Counted from the first letter of the stretch, positions 1-8,552 are shown. The stretch is 64,000 bases of DNA from Thiocapsa bogorovii (GCF_021228795.1 NZ_CP089309.1:4213501-4277500); one strand, 5' to 3'. Program-made: numbers and translations. The notes: generated by a model not told the origin, from the sequence alone.

Positions 1-410
1 GTTGCGCGCCTGACGAGGATCCGTCCGTCCTCCTCCCAGGCAACGGCGAAGCGGCCATCGGGCAGGGCGGCGATGCCGGGTTCGAAGGCCTCGCCGTCGC
101 CGCTGATCTGGATAGCGGAGGCAAAAACCGGGCTATTTGGATCCTTCAGTGCCAGATAGGCGTGCGGGGTCCCCGCGTGCTCGTCGTCCCAGACGACGGC
201 GACCGTCCCGTCCGAGACAGCAAGGCTGCGGCGTCCGGCGGACGACATCTGGTGAAAGACGCCCGCCGAGGCACCGATCACCTCGATCGGCGGCTCATCG
301 AATGTCCAGGGCTGCGCCTCGACCGCTCCCGGGGCTGTCGCCCAAGCTAGACCGGCAACAAGTACCCCGGCGCGGGGTGCGTGGACCGGACGCCCGGCGC
401 AACGGCTCAC
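1..410 (-). CDS. Secreted protein of unknown function, C-terminus cut by window edge
   Basis: Reading the minus strand from a GTG at 410-408 gives 136 codons without a stop, running off the window start. The N-terminus looks like a signal peptide: basic residues, a hydrophobic stretch (AGVLVAGLAWATA) and a cleavage-like AxA region before residue 30. The following sequence has repeated short 'DGxxAVxWxD/E' units (near residues 66-76 and 119-132), as in beta-propeller or sialidase-like repeat proteins; that fold assignment is an inference. The GTG overlaps the TGA of the upstream thioredoxin-fold gene (GTGA), so the two are translationally coupled and probably work together outside the cytoplasm. 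No specific family was recognised. Confidence 0.6.
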   Translation of the reverse strand, partial: MSRCAGRPVHAPRAGVLVAGLAWATAPGAVEAQPWTFDEPPIEVIGASAGVFHQMSSAGRRSLAVSDGTVAVVWDDEHAGTPHAYLALKDPNSPVFASAIQISGDGEAFEPGIAALPDGRFAVAWEEDGRILVRRA

Positions 411-880
411 GAGGCACCCGCGACGGCCAGTGCCTCTTGGATCTTGGCGTCGGCCTCGAGCAGATCCTCGATCCGCTGCACGCCTACCAGACGCAAGACC
501 GTCTCGCCGTCCGGCGTCATGAATGAAAAGACGGGCGTCACGAAGGCGTCGTAGCGGGTCCCGAGCTCGCGCTCGGTGATGCGCTCCCCGCTGGGCAAGC
601 GCAGGCGCTCGCCGCTCTCGGCGTCGACGTAGGCGAGCGCGTAATGCGCGGAATAACGCTCCTTCACCTGCGCGTCTGAGAAGGCTTCCTTGTTGGTCTT
701 CTCGCAGTAGCCGCAGCCGTAGCGCCCGAAGTAGACGAACAGCGGTTTGCCTTCGTCCCGCGCCTGCTGCATGGCCTGGTCGAAGGGCTTGAAGGCGTAG
801 CCGTCCGGTGCCTCGGCCCAGGCTGCGGCGCCGGATATCAGGAGTAGGCCGAGGAGGGTCGATCGAGCGAATGGGGGCAT
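407..880 (-). CDS. Periplasmic thioredoxin-fold protein (SoxW/thioredoxin_7-like)
   Basis: The 157-residue product begins with a signal peptide (MPPFARSTLLGLLLISGAAAWA) and then has a thioredoxin fold with the redox motif CGYC in the context RYGCGYCEKT near residue 55, and the cis-Pro region 'FVTPVFSF' near residue 115. Such proteins act as periplasmic thiol reductants or thioredoxin-like partners (SoxW/TlpA-type), often on sulfur or cytochrome substrates. I chose the ATG at 880 because it directly precedes the signal peptide and has a GGGAG about 9 nt upstream; a longer open frame to 928 would bury the signal sequence. The stop overlaps the start of the downstream secreted protein. The exact substrate is unknown. 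Confidence 0.8.
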   Translation of the reverse strand: MPPFARSTLLGLLLISGAAAWAEAPDGYAFKPFDQAMQQARDEGKPLFVYFGRYGCGYCEKTNKEAFSDAQVKERYSAHYALAYVDAESGERLRLPSGERITERELGTRYDAFVTPVFSFMTPDGETVLRLVGVQRIEDLLEADAKIQEALAVAGAS

Positions 881-1127
881 GGGTTCAAGCTCCCGCGCGT
901 GCGATGAATAAGGGTTGCGTGCCGGCACATTAGCAGAAGGCGGTGCGGATCGGCACCCGGGCTTGTTCGAAACTCAGGCCATCTTGGCACTTGGCACAGA
1001 GCGCCAAGGGGCATGCGTGACACCGAAGAGCGGGTGTCATGAGCGACTGAAGGTGACGGTTTAGGTCGCCGGTCCTATGGGGGCCAGTATTCGTTCGAAC
1101 GCCCGGCGAGTCGAGATGATCCGTCGC

Positions 1128-2573
1128 TCAACGCCGCCAGAAGGCCGGCGAGAGGATCACCAGGATGGTCAGGATTTCCAGCCGCCCGAGCAGCATGGCG
1201 ACGACACCGAGCAGTTTGCCGAGATCACTGACCGATTGAAAGGTGAGGGCGACCTCGCCGAGTCCCGGGCCGAGATTATTCAGACAGGTGGCGACGGCAC
1301 TGAAGGCATCCAGCGGGGCGAGCCCGGCGTGGATCATCAAGAGCGTCAATGTCGTGACCGCGAAGGTATAGAGCGCGAAAAAGCCCCAGACCGAACGTGC
1401 AAGACGGGGGTCGACGATACGTCGGCCCAACCGCAGCGGCAGGATGGCGTGCGGATGGATCAACTGACCCACCTCCTGTGCGCCCTGCTTGACCATCAGC
1501 AAGACGCGCAGCACCTTCATGCCGCCGGCGGTCGAGCCCCCGCACCCGCCGACGAAGCTGATGTAAATCAGCAGGAGCGGGAGGAAATCCGGCCAGTGCG
1601 CGAAGTCGACGGTCCCGAACCCGGTGCTGGTGACGATGGAGACCACCTCGAAGGCGGCATCGCGCAGGCTGGCATGCAACTGATCGTAGGGACCTTCCAT
1701 ATATAGGATGAGGCCGACCAGCAGAACCGTGGCGAGCACGAAGCCGAGGAAGGTCCTGGACTCAGTATCACGCAGGTACTGCAGCGGATTGCGATCGAGC
1801 CAGACCAGGTAGTGGACGCCGAAATTGATCGCGGCGAGCAGCATGAAGACGACGGCCACCCCCTCGACGGCGGGACTGTGGAAATAGGCGATGCTGGCGT
1901 CGTGGGTCGAGAAGCCGCCGGTGGAGACCGTGGACAGGCTGTGGGAGACGGCATCGAAGGGGGACATCCCCGCAAGCCAGTAACCGAAGGCGCAGGCGAG
2001 AGTCAGCGCGAAGTAGATCAGCCAAAGCGCACGGGCGGTTTGGGTCAGACGAGGGGTTAGTTTCTCCTCCTTGAGCGGCCCCGGCGCCTCGGCCCGGTAC
2101 AGCTGCATCCCGCCGATGCCCAGCATGGGCATGACGGCGACCCCGAGCACGATGAGACCCATTCCGCCGAACCACTGCAGCTGCTGGCGGTAGAAGAGCA
2201 GCGAGCGTGGCATGGTATCCAGGCCATCGATCACGGTCGCACCCGTCGTGGTGATCCCGGAGGTGGATTCGAACAGGGCATCGACAGGCGAAAGACCGAA
2301 GCCGTTCATCAGCGGCCACGCACCCAGGACACTGAGCAGAACCCAGAAGAGGGTCACGACCAGATATCCGTCGCCCACGCTCAGCTCGCGCGCGCGGCGC
2401 CGCCCGATCAGCCAGAGGAAGGCGCCGCCCGCCAGTGAGCCGACCATCGGCCAGAGGAAGTGCACGACCTCCGCCTCCCGATACCAGACACCCACCAGGA
2501 TCGGACCGATCAAGGTGATGCCGAAGATCAGCGCATAGATCCCGACGATCCGACCGACCAGGACCAGGTTCAT
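1128..2573 (-). CDS. trkH: Potassium uptake protein TrkH
   Basis: The 481-residue polytopic membrane protein matches TrkH, the ion-conducting subunit of the Trk K+ uptake system, which works with the cytoplasmic NAD-binding regulator TrkA. The four pore-loop selectivity filters are visible in order: STSGITTTGATVI, LSTVSTGGFST, VTSTGFGTVDF and TCLNNLGPGLGEV, each carrying the diagnostic filter glycine. Length is as expected for the family (about 480). A GGGAG lies about 10 nt before the ATG. trkA is not in the window. The glycosyltransferase upstream is on the same strand with an 84-bp gap, so an operon is possible but not compelling. Confidence 0.95.
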   Translation of the reverse strand: MNLVLVGRIVGIYALIFGITLIGPILVGVWYREAEVVHFLWPMVGSLAGGAFLWLIGRRRARELSVGDGYLVVTLFWVLLSVLGAWPLMNGFGLSPVDALFESTSGITTTGATVIDGLDTMPRSLLFYRQQLQWFGGMGLIVLGVAVMPMLGIGGMQLYRAEAPGPLKEEKLTPRLTQTARALWLIYFALTLACAFGYWLAGMSPFDAVSHSLSTVSTGGFSTHDASIAYFHSPAVEGVAVVFMLLAAINFGVHYLVWLDRNPLQYLRDTESRTFLGFVLATVLLVGLILYMEGPYDQLHASLRDAAFEVVSIVTSTGFGTVDFAHWPDFLPLLLIYISFVGGCGGSTAGGMKVLRVLLMVKQGAQEVGQLIHPHAILPLRLGRRIVDPRLARSVWGFFALYTFAVTTLTLLMIHAGLAPLDAFSAVATCLNNLGPGLGEVALTFQSVSDLGKLLGVVAMLLGRLEILTILVILSPAFWRR

Positions 2574-2657
2574 GGGCGCTCCCGAGCGCCGTTGCGGGTT
2601 CCGGCGAAGCTGCAGGTACAGAGCACGGGGTGCGCCGAGGGAGCCGGGCGAGCAGAC

Positions 2658-3770
2658 TCAGCGTGTGACACCGAGCACCTCCAAATAGCGCTCGGCGCTG
2701 CGGGCTTGGGTGTATTCGGACACGGCGGAGCGCAGCTCCTCGCGGGGCAGCGGATGTGCCAAGGTGCGCTGGATCGCATCGGCGAGCGCATCGACATCCC
2801 CGACCGGAACCAGCGGCCCGTGGCGTCCGCCGTCCAGGAGCTCGAACGGACCGCTCGGGCAATCGGTCGAAACGACCGGAACGCCGAGCGCCATGGCCTC
2901 GGTCAGGACGTTCGGCGAGCCCTCCCATGCGGACGACAGCACGAAGAGACGGGCACGCGCGAGATAGGCGTAGGGGTTGACCCGAAAGCCGAGCAGGGCG
3001 ACGCGATCGCTTAAACCGAGCTCCCCGATCAGCGCCTCCAGCTTGGCTCGGCCCCCGCCCTCGCCGAGAATCCCGAGCCTATAGCCCGCGTCGCGCGGCA
3101 GCCGCGCGAAGGCCCGAATCAGGGTCGGAAAATCCTTCTGACGCTGCAGGCGTCCCGCGCCCAAGATGAGAGGCGGCTCGCCCGGGGCGAGCCAGGGGTG
3201 TGGGCATGGCTCGGCGGCCAAGCGGTTCAGCTCCGGGGTGATGACAGGATTTCGGATCACGCTGATCTGCTCGCTCGGCAGGCGAGCGATCCGGGCGGTA
3301 TCCTGTGCGACGCCCTCGGAGACGGCGACGATGTGATCGATCCGCGGGTAGAGCAGACGGATCGGTGTATAGCGCAACCACCGCTCGGCTCCGGACCTTT
3401 CGGCCATCGCCGCGGAGAGGTGGGTGCCCAGACGCATCACCAGGCGGGTGTCCGTGCCGGCCAGCGCGCGCGCCAGCACGGCGGCCCGGCCGGCGCGATC
3501 CTTGGCCGCCAGCAGGGCTGCGGGGCGACGGAGCCGAAGATAGCGGGCGAGCGCCGGGGCGGCGAGCGCACTGTGGCGGGTACCCAATTCAATCCTGTTG
3601 ACCTCGGGCGAGAGCCGGGCCAGGTGTGGGCCGGAGGCGCGCATCAGCACCAAATCGACAGGCTGACCCAGGTCAAGGACGCCGTGGATGAGGTTCACGA
3701 GCATGCGCTCGACCCCGCCGGCACCCGAGAAGGATGCGAAGACGGCGATGGGGGTCTTGTTGCTCGGCAT
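2658..3770 (-). CDS. GT4-family glycosyltransferase
   Basis: The 370-residue product has the two-Rossmann GT-B layout of family 4 glycosyltransferases. The N-terminal acceptor motif FSGAGGVERM (about residues 12-22) is followed by a C-terminal donor domain with LGAGRLQRQKDF, an EGGGR loop, and the signature SSAWEGSPNVLTEAMALGVPVVST containing the retaining E-x7-E motif that binds the nucleotide sugar. It probably transfers a sugar to a cell-envelope glycan or lipid; the substrate cannot be read from sequence. The open frame extends to 4013, but the upstream 81 codons are low-complexity Arg/Pro/Ser. The ATG at 3770 with an upstream GAGAG fits family length. No other polysaccharide genes lie nearby. 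Confidence 0.88.
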   Translation of the reverse strand: MPSNKTPIAVFASFSGAGGVERMLVNLIHGVLDLGQPVDLVLMRASGPHLARLSPEVNRIELGTRHSALAAPALARYLRLRRPAALLAAKDRAGRAAVLARALAGTDTRLVMRLGTHLSAAMAERSGAERWLRYTPIRLLYPRIDHIVAVSEGVAQDTARIARLPSEQISVIRNPVITPELNRLAAEPCPHPWLAPGEPPLILGAGRLQRQKDFPTLIRAFARLPRDAGYRLGILGEGGGRAKLEALIGELGLSDRVALLGFRVNPYAYLARARLFVLSSAWEGSPNVLTEAMALGVPVVSTDCPSGPFELLDGGRHGPLVPVGDVDALADAIQRTLAHPLPREELRSAVSEYTQARSAERYLEVLGVTR

Positions 3771-4099
3771 GGGGTCTCTCGTGGAGGATGGTGTCGGCCC
3801 GTTCGCACGCCGACCGAGTGGGCCGGAACGCTTCGATCGGGGGTGGCACTGCGGTCGAGGTCGGACCGTTTGGCGAATCGGCGTTGTAGGGACGAGCCAG
3901 GGCGAAGTTGACCGAGTCCTACGCCGGCTCTGGTGGACTGCGCTGTGCTTGCCCACCCTACGGCGCTTGTCCATTTGGGCCGGTCCGATGAATGACGCCG
4001 GCGTCGCGTCCATCGGCCTCGGGCCCCGGCGATCGTCGCCTTACACGGGTGTTATAGTTTGGTGTCTGCACGAGCATTGAACACAACGAGGACAGAATC
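3771..4099. other. Gene-free divergent region with one REP-like arm
   Basis: This gap separates the divergent glycosyltransferase and DJ-1/PfpI genes and must hold both promoters. No convincing ORF is seen. Around 3931-3963 it contains a TGGACTGCGCT...TTGCCCACCCTACGG sequence resembling one arm of the GTAGG-type palindromes found elsewhere in the window. GTGTTATAGTTTGG near 4049-4062 may be a -10-like region of the operon that starts at 4100; this is only a guess. Confidence 0.4.
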
Positions 4100-4687
4100 A
4101 TGGCGGTGAAGAAGATCCTGATGCTGGTCGGCGATTATGTCGAGGACTACGAGGCGATGGTACCGCTTCAGGTTTTGCAGATGGTGGGTCACAACGTCCG
4201 GACGGTCTGTCCGGACAAAAAGCCAGGCGATTGGGTGCGCACCGCGATCCACGACTTCGAAGGCGATCAGACCTATAGCGAAAAGCCGGGGCACCGCTTC
4301 GCGATTACCGCCGACTTCGATACGGTCGATCCGGCCAAGTACGACGCACTGGTCATCCCGGGCGGTCGCGCCCCGGAATATCTCCGCCTGAATCCAAGCG
4401 TCATCGAGTTGGTACGCCATTTCGCGGCCGGCGACAAGCCGATCGCATCGATCTGTCATGGCCAACAGATCCTCGCCGCCGCCGGGATTCTCGAAGGCAA
4501 GCGGTGCACCGCTTACCCCGCCGTGCGCCCCGAAGTGGAGCGCGCGGGCGGCACCTGGTGCGAGGTCAACGAGACCGTCTCCAATGCCTACACCGACGGC
4601 AATCTGGTGACTGCCCCGGCGTGGCCGGCCCATCCGGAGTGGATGCGCAAGTTCCTCGATGTGTTGGGCACCCGCATCGAGACCTAA
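4100..4687 (+). CDS. DJ-1/PfpI-family protein (glyoxalase III/protease-like)
   Basis: The 195-residue product is a DJ-1/PfpI superfamily member. The nucleophile-elbow cysteine is Cys119 in SICHGQQ, followed by His120, and the conserved acidic residue is Glu18 in DYEAMVPLQ. The family includes glyoxalase III-type dehydratases that detoxify methylglyoxal, chaperone/deglycase-like proteins and PfpI. This one resembles the larger YhbO/PfpI group. The ATG is preceded by a GAGGA about 9 nt away. It is first in a compact operon: its TAA shares one base with the ATG of the next gene. Context with OsmC- and GGCT-like genes suggests carbonyl or thiol stress. The precise reaction is uncertain. Confidence 0.87.
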   Translation: MAVKKILMLVGDYVEDYEAMVPLQVLQMVGHNVRTVCPDKKPGDWVRTAIHDFEGDQTYSEKPGHRFAITADFDTVDPAKYDALVIPGGRAPEYLRLNPSVIELVRHFAAGDKPIASICHGQQILAAAGILEGKRCTAYPAVRPEVERAGGTWCEVNETVSNAYTDGNLVTAPAWPAHPEWMRKFLDVLGTRIET

Positions 4688-5172
4688 TGAGACAGCGCGT
4701 CTTCGTTTACGGGACCCTGCTGCGCGGAGAGGTCAATCACCATCTGCTCGCGCCGGCGGAGTATCTCGGGTCGCATCGCACGGCGGCCTGCTTCTCGTTG
4801 TACCTGCTCCGCGCCTATCCAGGCGCGGTGCGTGGCGGCGCAACCGCGATCCGAGGCGAGGTCTACGGCGTGGACCGCGCCGGCCTGAGTCGGCTCGATC
4901 GACTCGAGGACTATCCCGCACTCTACGACCGCCAACTGTTGGCGACGCCGTACGGACGGGCTTGGATCTATCTTTTTCGCGGATCCGTGCGCGATCGACC
5001 GCTGATTCCCGGCGGCGACTGGCGGACCTTCGCGGCGGATCCGGACTCGATCCGGGCCGCGGGCGTGCGCCGGGTGCGGGATCCGAAGACCCGCGGTCCG
5101 TTGCTCGGCGAGACGAGCTGCAAGACGATTGCGCAGCCTAGCGAATTGGAGACGGACCGCTCGCACGCCTGA
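4687..5172 (+). CDS. Gamma-glutamylcyclotransferase (AIG2/GGCT)-like protein
   Basis: The 161-residue protein shows the GGCT fold signatures: the N-terminal substrate-binding FVYGTLLRGE (residues 6-14) and the probable catalytic Glu74 in RLDRLEDYP. GGCT-like enzymes release 5-oxoproline from gamma-glutamyl peptides or gamma-glutamylamines, so a role in glutathione-type thiol turnover is plausible but not proven. The start is the ATG overlapping the previous stop (TAATG); a longer open frame from 4504 lies inside the DJ-1 gene and is rejected. The last roughly 25 residues are not conserved in appearance. It is followed after 31 bp by an OsmC-like gene. Confidence 0.8.
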   Translation: MRQRVFVYGTLLRGEVNHHLLAPAEYLGSHRTAACFSLYLLRAYPGAVRGGATAIRGEVYGVDRAGLSRLDRLEDYPALYDRQLLATPYGRAWIYLFRGSVRDRPLIPGGDWRTFAADPDSIRAAGVRRVRDPKTRGPLLGETSCKTIAQPSELETDRSHA

Positions 5173-5203
5173 TACGTTACCTCTTGAAGTTGGAGTCACC
5201 CCG

Positions 5204-5665
5204 ATGTCCGAAGAAGGCCGTTTCAAGATCCATCTCGAGCAGCAGGAAGGTTTTCAGATCAATGTCGCCTTCGACTGGAAGCGCGCCGCGGATCTGCTCA
5301 TGGACGAGCCGCCCCCGTTGGGCGAGCAAAAAGGACCGAACGCCTCCCGCTTGCTTGCCGCCGCGGCGGCCAACTGTTTGAGTGCGAGTCTGCTCTATTG
5401 CGTCTTCAAGGAAGAGCCGCCGGACAATTGTCTTCGCGCCGAGGCAGTCTGCGTCATGGTCCGCAACCAAAAGAAGCGGCTGCGCGTCGGGCGGATGGAG
5501 ATCACCTTGATCCTCGCGGAGGCGGTGACGGCATCCCCGCGCTTTGCGCGTTGCAAGGATCTCTTCGAGGACTTCTGCGTGGTCTCGGCCAGTATCCGAC
5601 AGGGAATCCCGATGCGCGTGACGCTTCGGGACGAAGCCGGCAACGTCCTTCACGAGACGGAATAA
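5204..5665 (+). CDS. OsmC-family protein
   Basis: The 153-residue product matches the OsmC/Ohr superfamily. It has an N-terminal beta-rich segment, then the long helix AAAAANCLSASLLYC with Cys58, and the second conserved cysteine Cys125 in EDFCVVSASI. In OsmC and Ohr the cysteine pair reduces organic or inorganic hydroperoxides using dihydrolipoyl donors; both cysteines are present, so thiol peroxidase chemistry is possible. The ATG at 5204 has GGAG about 10 nt upstream; the open frame begins at 5129 but earlier codons overlap the previous gene. The gap to the next gene is a single base, so it is co-transcribed with the LSDAT and RyR genes. Confidence 0.83.
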   Translation: MSEEGRFKIHLEQQEGFQINVAFDWKRAADLLMDEPPPLGEQKGPNASRLLAAAAANCLSASLLYCVFKEEPPDNCLRAEAVCVMVRNQKKRLRVGRMEITLILAEAVTASPRFARCKDLFEDFCVVSASIRQGIPMRVTLRDEAGNVLHETE

Positions 5666-5666
5666 C

Positions 5667-6428
5667 GTGCCGTTGGAGGAGAGGACCGACCCCGTCGGTC
5701 TTGCGCCGTCCGTATGGATCGCCGGTCCGCACGCGCGCGCCGAACCGGGCGAGCTTGATGCCGCCCTAGCCGACTTGGGCTTGACCGACCCGAGACCCGT
5801 TCTAACCTTGGTCGGCGGTGCCGCGACTCTGTCCGAGGAGATGGCGCCCGCGTTGCTGAGCCTCTTCGAGTGGATCGCGCCGACACTCGACGCGCTCGAC
5901 GCGGCCCTCATCGACGGGGGCACCGCCTTCGGTGTCATGGCGCTGATGGGGCGGGCACGCCGCTGCACGGGTGCACGCTTCCCGTTGATCGGGATCGCGC
6001 CGCAAGGTGCCGTGACGATCGACACCGGCGAGTCGGCTCCGCCCGTGGGCAAGGACGACACGGTGCGGCTCGATCCAGACCATACCCATTTCATGTTGGT
6101 GCCGGGCGACGGATGGGGCGACGAGTCGCCCTGGATCAGCGCCGTGACCGATCGTCTGGCGCGGGGGCGCGGAACATTGATGCTGGTCGCCGGCGGCGGG
6201 GAGATCACCCGTCTGGATGTGGCGCACCGATTGCGCGCGGGCGGTCGCGTTCTGGTGCTGGCCGGCAGCGGCGGCACGGCGGACCGCCTTGCCGATTGGC
6301 GTCGCGACGGCGGGAACCTTCCCGATACCGATATCGGAGAGTCCGGGCGCGACCTGCTGGAGGTGTTGAGCTTGGCGGACGCACACGAGACGCTGCCGGC
6401 GCTCGTCGAGCAGGCCCTCGCACGCTGA
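5667..6428 (+). CDS. LSDAT_prok: TRPM-like SLOG-domain protein
   Basis: The 253-residue protein appears to be a single prokaryotic LSDAT/SLOG domain, the Rossmannoid nucleotide-binding domain found at the N-terminus of animal TRPM channels. Glycine-rich loops fit this: LVGGAATLSEE (about 48-58), DGGTAFGVMALMG (about 83-96), the family-typical PGDGWGDESPW (about 147-157), and AGGGEITRLD then LAGSGGTADRLA, equivalent to the TRPM G-x-G-x-x-AD motif. SLOG domains are predicted to bind or generate nucleotide-derived signals such as NAD or ADP-ribose derivatives (comparative-genomic literature). The start is a GTG one base after the OsmC stop. The RyR-domain gene follows after two bases. There are no membrane segments, so it is cytoplasmic. 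Confidence 0.75.
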   Translation: MPLEERTDPVGLAPSVWIAGPHARAEPGELDAALADLGLTDPRPVLTLVGGAATLSEEMAPALLSLFEWIAPTLDALDAALIDGGTAFGVMALMGRARRCTGARFPLIGIAPQGAVTIDTGESAPPVGKDDTVRLDPDHTHFMLVPGDGWGDESPWISAVTDRLARGRGTLMLVAGGGEITRLDVAHRLRAGGRVLVLAGSGGTADRLADWRRDGGNLPDTDIGESGRDLLEVLSLADAHETLPALVEQALAR

Positions 6429-6430
6429 GG

Positions 6431-8269
6431 ATGCGAGACGGGATGCCCTTTGCCTTCGGCCCCTTTCCTATCTTGGTCTGCGGACCCGGGCCGCTCGCGG
6501 ATCTGGTCATCGACGGTCTGGGCCTGGAGGGCCGCAAGGCCATACGGATCGACGCCGATCGCCTGGCGACGCTCGATCCGAAACGGATTCGAACCCTCAT
6601 CCTGGCGGATCACCCCGACGCATCCGTGCTGGTCGAAGCCATCGCTGCCCGTGCCGACCCGCGCGGACGGCTGAGGCGGCGAGCGACCCTGCGGGTGATC
6701 CTGATGCACGGTCAGGATCCGCCACCGCCGCTTCCCGTCCCGGACCCGAACGGGCCCCTGCGGCTGGAAACCTTCGCGATCCGTAATCGCGCCGCGCGTA
6801 CCCTGCTGAGCCGTTGGCCGCTGCACCTCGGCATGGATCCGTGCTTCGGCCAGCGGCCGCATCTGCTCATCGCCGGCTTTGCCGATCCGGCCCGGGAGAT
6901 CCTGGTGCATGCCCTGCGCCTCATCCAATACGGGAACGGCCGGCCGCGCATCAGTGTCGTCTGCGCGGACAGCGATGCGGTCGGGTCCGCGTTCCTGGGT
7001 ACCTATCCGCAGGCATCCGAGGTCGCGGACATCCGATTCGGTCCGATCGAGGACACCCCGAGGATGCTGCGCGAGGTCGGCTCGAAAGCGGCGGGAGCCG
7101 ACACCGCGCCGTCGGCCGAAGCCGTGCCCGTCACACTTGCCGTTGTCTGTCTCGCGGATGCGCCGGGAGAGGGTGTCGAGACCGTTCGGCAGCTTGCGCG
7201 TGACCTTGCCGAGATCCAGGGTGTTTCACCCCCGATCTTGTTCGAGATCGGTCTGCCGCGCGAGGTGGGGACTGCAACGGCGCGGGGTCGGATCGAGGAT
7301 TGGGACGGTCAGATCATCCCGGTCTCCTATCTGCGCGAGGTCTGCCGGGCCTCGGTGCTGCTCGACGGACGCGACGACGAGGTCGCCCGGACCATCCACG
7401 ATCACTATCGCGACAGCATCGCCGCACAAGGCCGCGATCCGGACGGCGAGCCCGCGGGTCAGCCTTGGGAGCTGCTGGCGACATCCTATCGCCGGGCCAA
7501 TCGTCATCAAGCCGATCATGTCTGGGCCAAGCTCGCCGTGACCGACGCGCGGGCGGTGCCCGAGGAGATGGTCGAGTCCTTCGTGTTGACACCCTTGGAG
7601 GTCGAGCGACTCGCCGTCATCGAGCACGAGCGCTGGGCGGCGGATCGTCATCTCGACGGATGGAGCTACGCACCCGTGCGCGACAACCAACTCAAGCACC
7701 ATCCACAGCTCATCCCCTACGCCGATCTTTCGGAGCCGATGAAGGACCTGGATCGCTTCGCGGTGCGGGGTTTGCCGACCTTGCTTGCGCGCCAGGGGCT
7801 CGGGATCCTGCGCCTGCTGATCGTCGGTATTCCCGAGCCCGCAGCGGGCTGTCCGGGCGGCATGCGGTTGCGGCGGCTCGCCGACCAAGCCGTGGATCGA
7901 CTGGTTGAACGCTACCCGGATCGTGCCCTCGTGCTCGCGTCCACCCTGACCGATCGTCGCGCGCGCGAGCTGGTGCGAGAAGCGATGGATCGCGAGCAGG
8001 GCGTGGGACTCTTTTTGCTGCTTCCGCGCCCGCTGGGGCATGTCCTTGCCGAGCTGCCCGATCCCTACGACCGACGGGATTTCTTGACGCTTGCGGTGCG
8101 CGCCGAACGGCGGATCGGCCTGAACGGCGAGAAGGCGCTGGCGACCTGGCTGTCGGAGCGCGCCGACATCAGTCTGATCCTCGGTGATCGGATCCCGACG
8201 GGCGCCCTCGAAAAGCGGGTTCGACTGGATCCGGTGGGGGCGGGTCTCGACTGGAACTTCGAATACTGA
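6431..8269 (+). CDS. RyR-domain protein with Rossmann-like modules
   Basis: The 612-residue protein has a clear RyR domain at about 390-460: HERW at 399-402, DGWSYAPVRD, then KHHPQLIPYADLSEPMKDLD, which is the hallmark of the repeats in animal ryanodine receptors and of prokaryotic RyR proteins. Two Rossmann-like segments precede it (PILVCGPGPLADLV near residue 13 and HLLIAGFADPAREIL near 143, TrkA-N-like). A C-terminal region (LRLLIVGIPEPAAGC onward, about 465-612) looks like another nucleotide-binding fold. No transmembrane segment is visible, so it is not a channel. The ATG lies two bases after the LSDAT stop; a longer frame from 5870 is an overlap artefact. RyR and LSDAT proteins are known to co-occur in bacteria; the molecular function is unknown. 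Confidence 0.78.
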   Translation: MRDGMPFAFGPFPILVCGPGPLADLVIDGLGLEGRKAIRIDADRLATLDPKRIRTLILADHPDASVLVEAIAARADPRGRLRRRATLRVILMHGQDPPPPLPVPDPNGPLRLETFAIRNRAARTLLSRWPLHLGMDPCFGQRPHLLIAGFADPAREILVHALRLIQYGNGRPRISVVCADSDAVGSAFLGTYPQASEVADIRFGPIEDTPRMLREVGSKAAGADTAPSAEAVPVTLAVVCLADAPGEGVETVRQLARDLAEIQGVSPPILFEIGLPREVGTATARGRIEDWDGQIIPVSYLREVCRASVLLDGRDDEVARTIHDHYRDSIAAQGRDPDGEPAGQPWELLATSYRRANRHQADHVWAKLAVTDARAVPEEMVESFVLTPLEVERLAVIEHERWAADRHLDGWSYAPVRDNQLKHHPQLIPYADLSEPMKDLDRFAVRGLPTLLARQGLGILRLLIVGIPEPAAGCPGGMRLRRLADQAVDRLVERYPDRALVLASTLTDRRARELVREAMDREQGVGLFLLLPRPLGHVLAELPDPYDRRDFLTLAVRAERRIGLNGEKALATWLSERADISLILGDRIPTGALEKRVRLDPVGAGLDWNFEY

Positions 8270-8552
8270 CGGAGCGATGGCCCCCAGGCGTCTCAGCAGG
8301 ATTGCACCGCAAGTGGGCGTCGATCGCTTCGGAATGCGCTGAATCTGTGCGGGCGCCCAGGTCCCGATGAACACTCGCCGGGATGCCGGGGAGCTCGAGA
8401 CGCTGTCGCACCGCTTGGTCTTTCCCTTCGCCAGGCATTCCGCGCCCAGGTGAGCGAGAACGTTTAAACAAGGCATTAGACTCTCCGCGTCCCCGCGCCA
8501 GAAGGCGCCGGGGGAGGGGTCCGACCGGCCACTCGCAGCGTGACCTGCCTTC
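8270..8552. other. Upstream region of the guanidine operon; no gene seen
   Basis: No convincing ORF is seen. GCACC-N5-TGGGC at 8304-8318 matches 8 of 10 positions of an NtrC half-site pair (GCACC-N5-GGTGC), which would fit the sigma-54 promoter about 240 bp downstream. It is unusually distant, and a second partial site (GCACCgcttGGTC near 8408) has the wrong spacing. Both are weak. Confidence 0.3.

Noticed and set aside
1018-1039. Terminator after trkH (TGACACC...GGTGTCA)
   Set aside because: Seven-bp stem with no T-run on the minus strand; more likely incidental.
5177-6928. 583-codon minus-strand open frame
   Set aside because: It is opposite the OsmC, LSDAT and RyR genes, with Arg/Ser/Pro-rich composition typical of antisense frames.
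8304-8318. NtrC binding site for the guanidine operon
   Set aside because: Eight of ten half-site bases match, but it is about 265 bp from the start site and no good second site exists; kept only as a remark.
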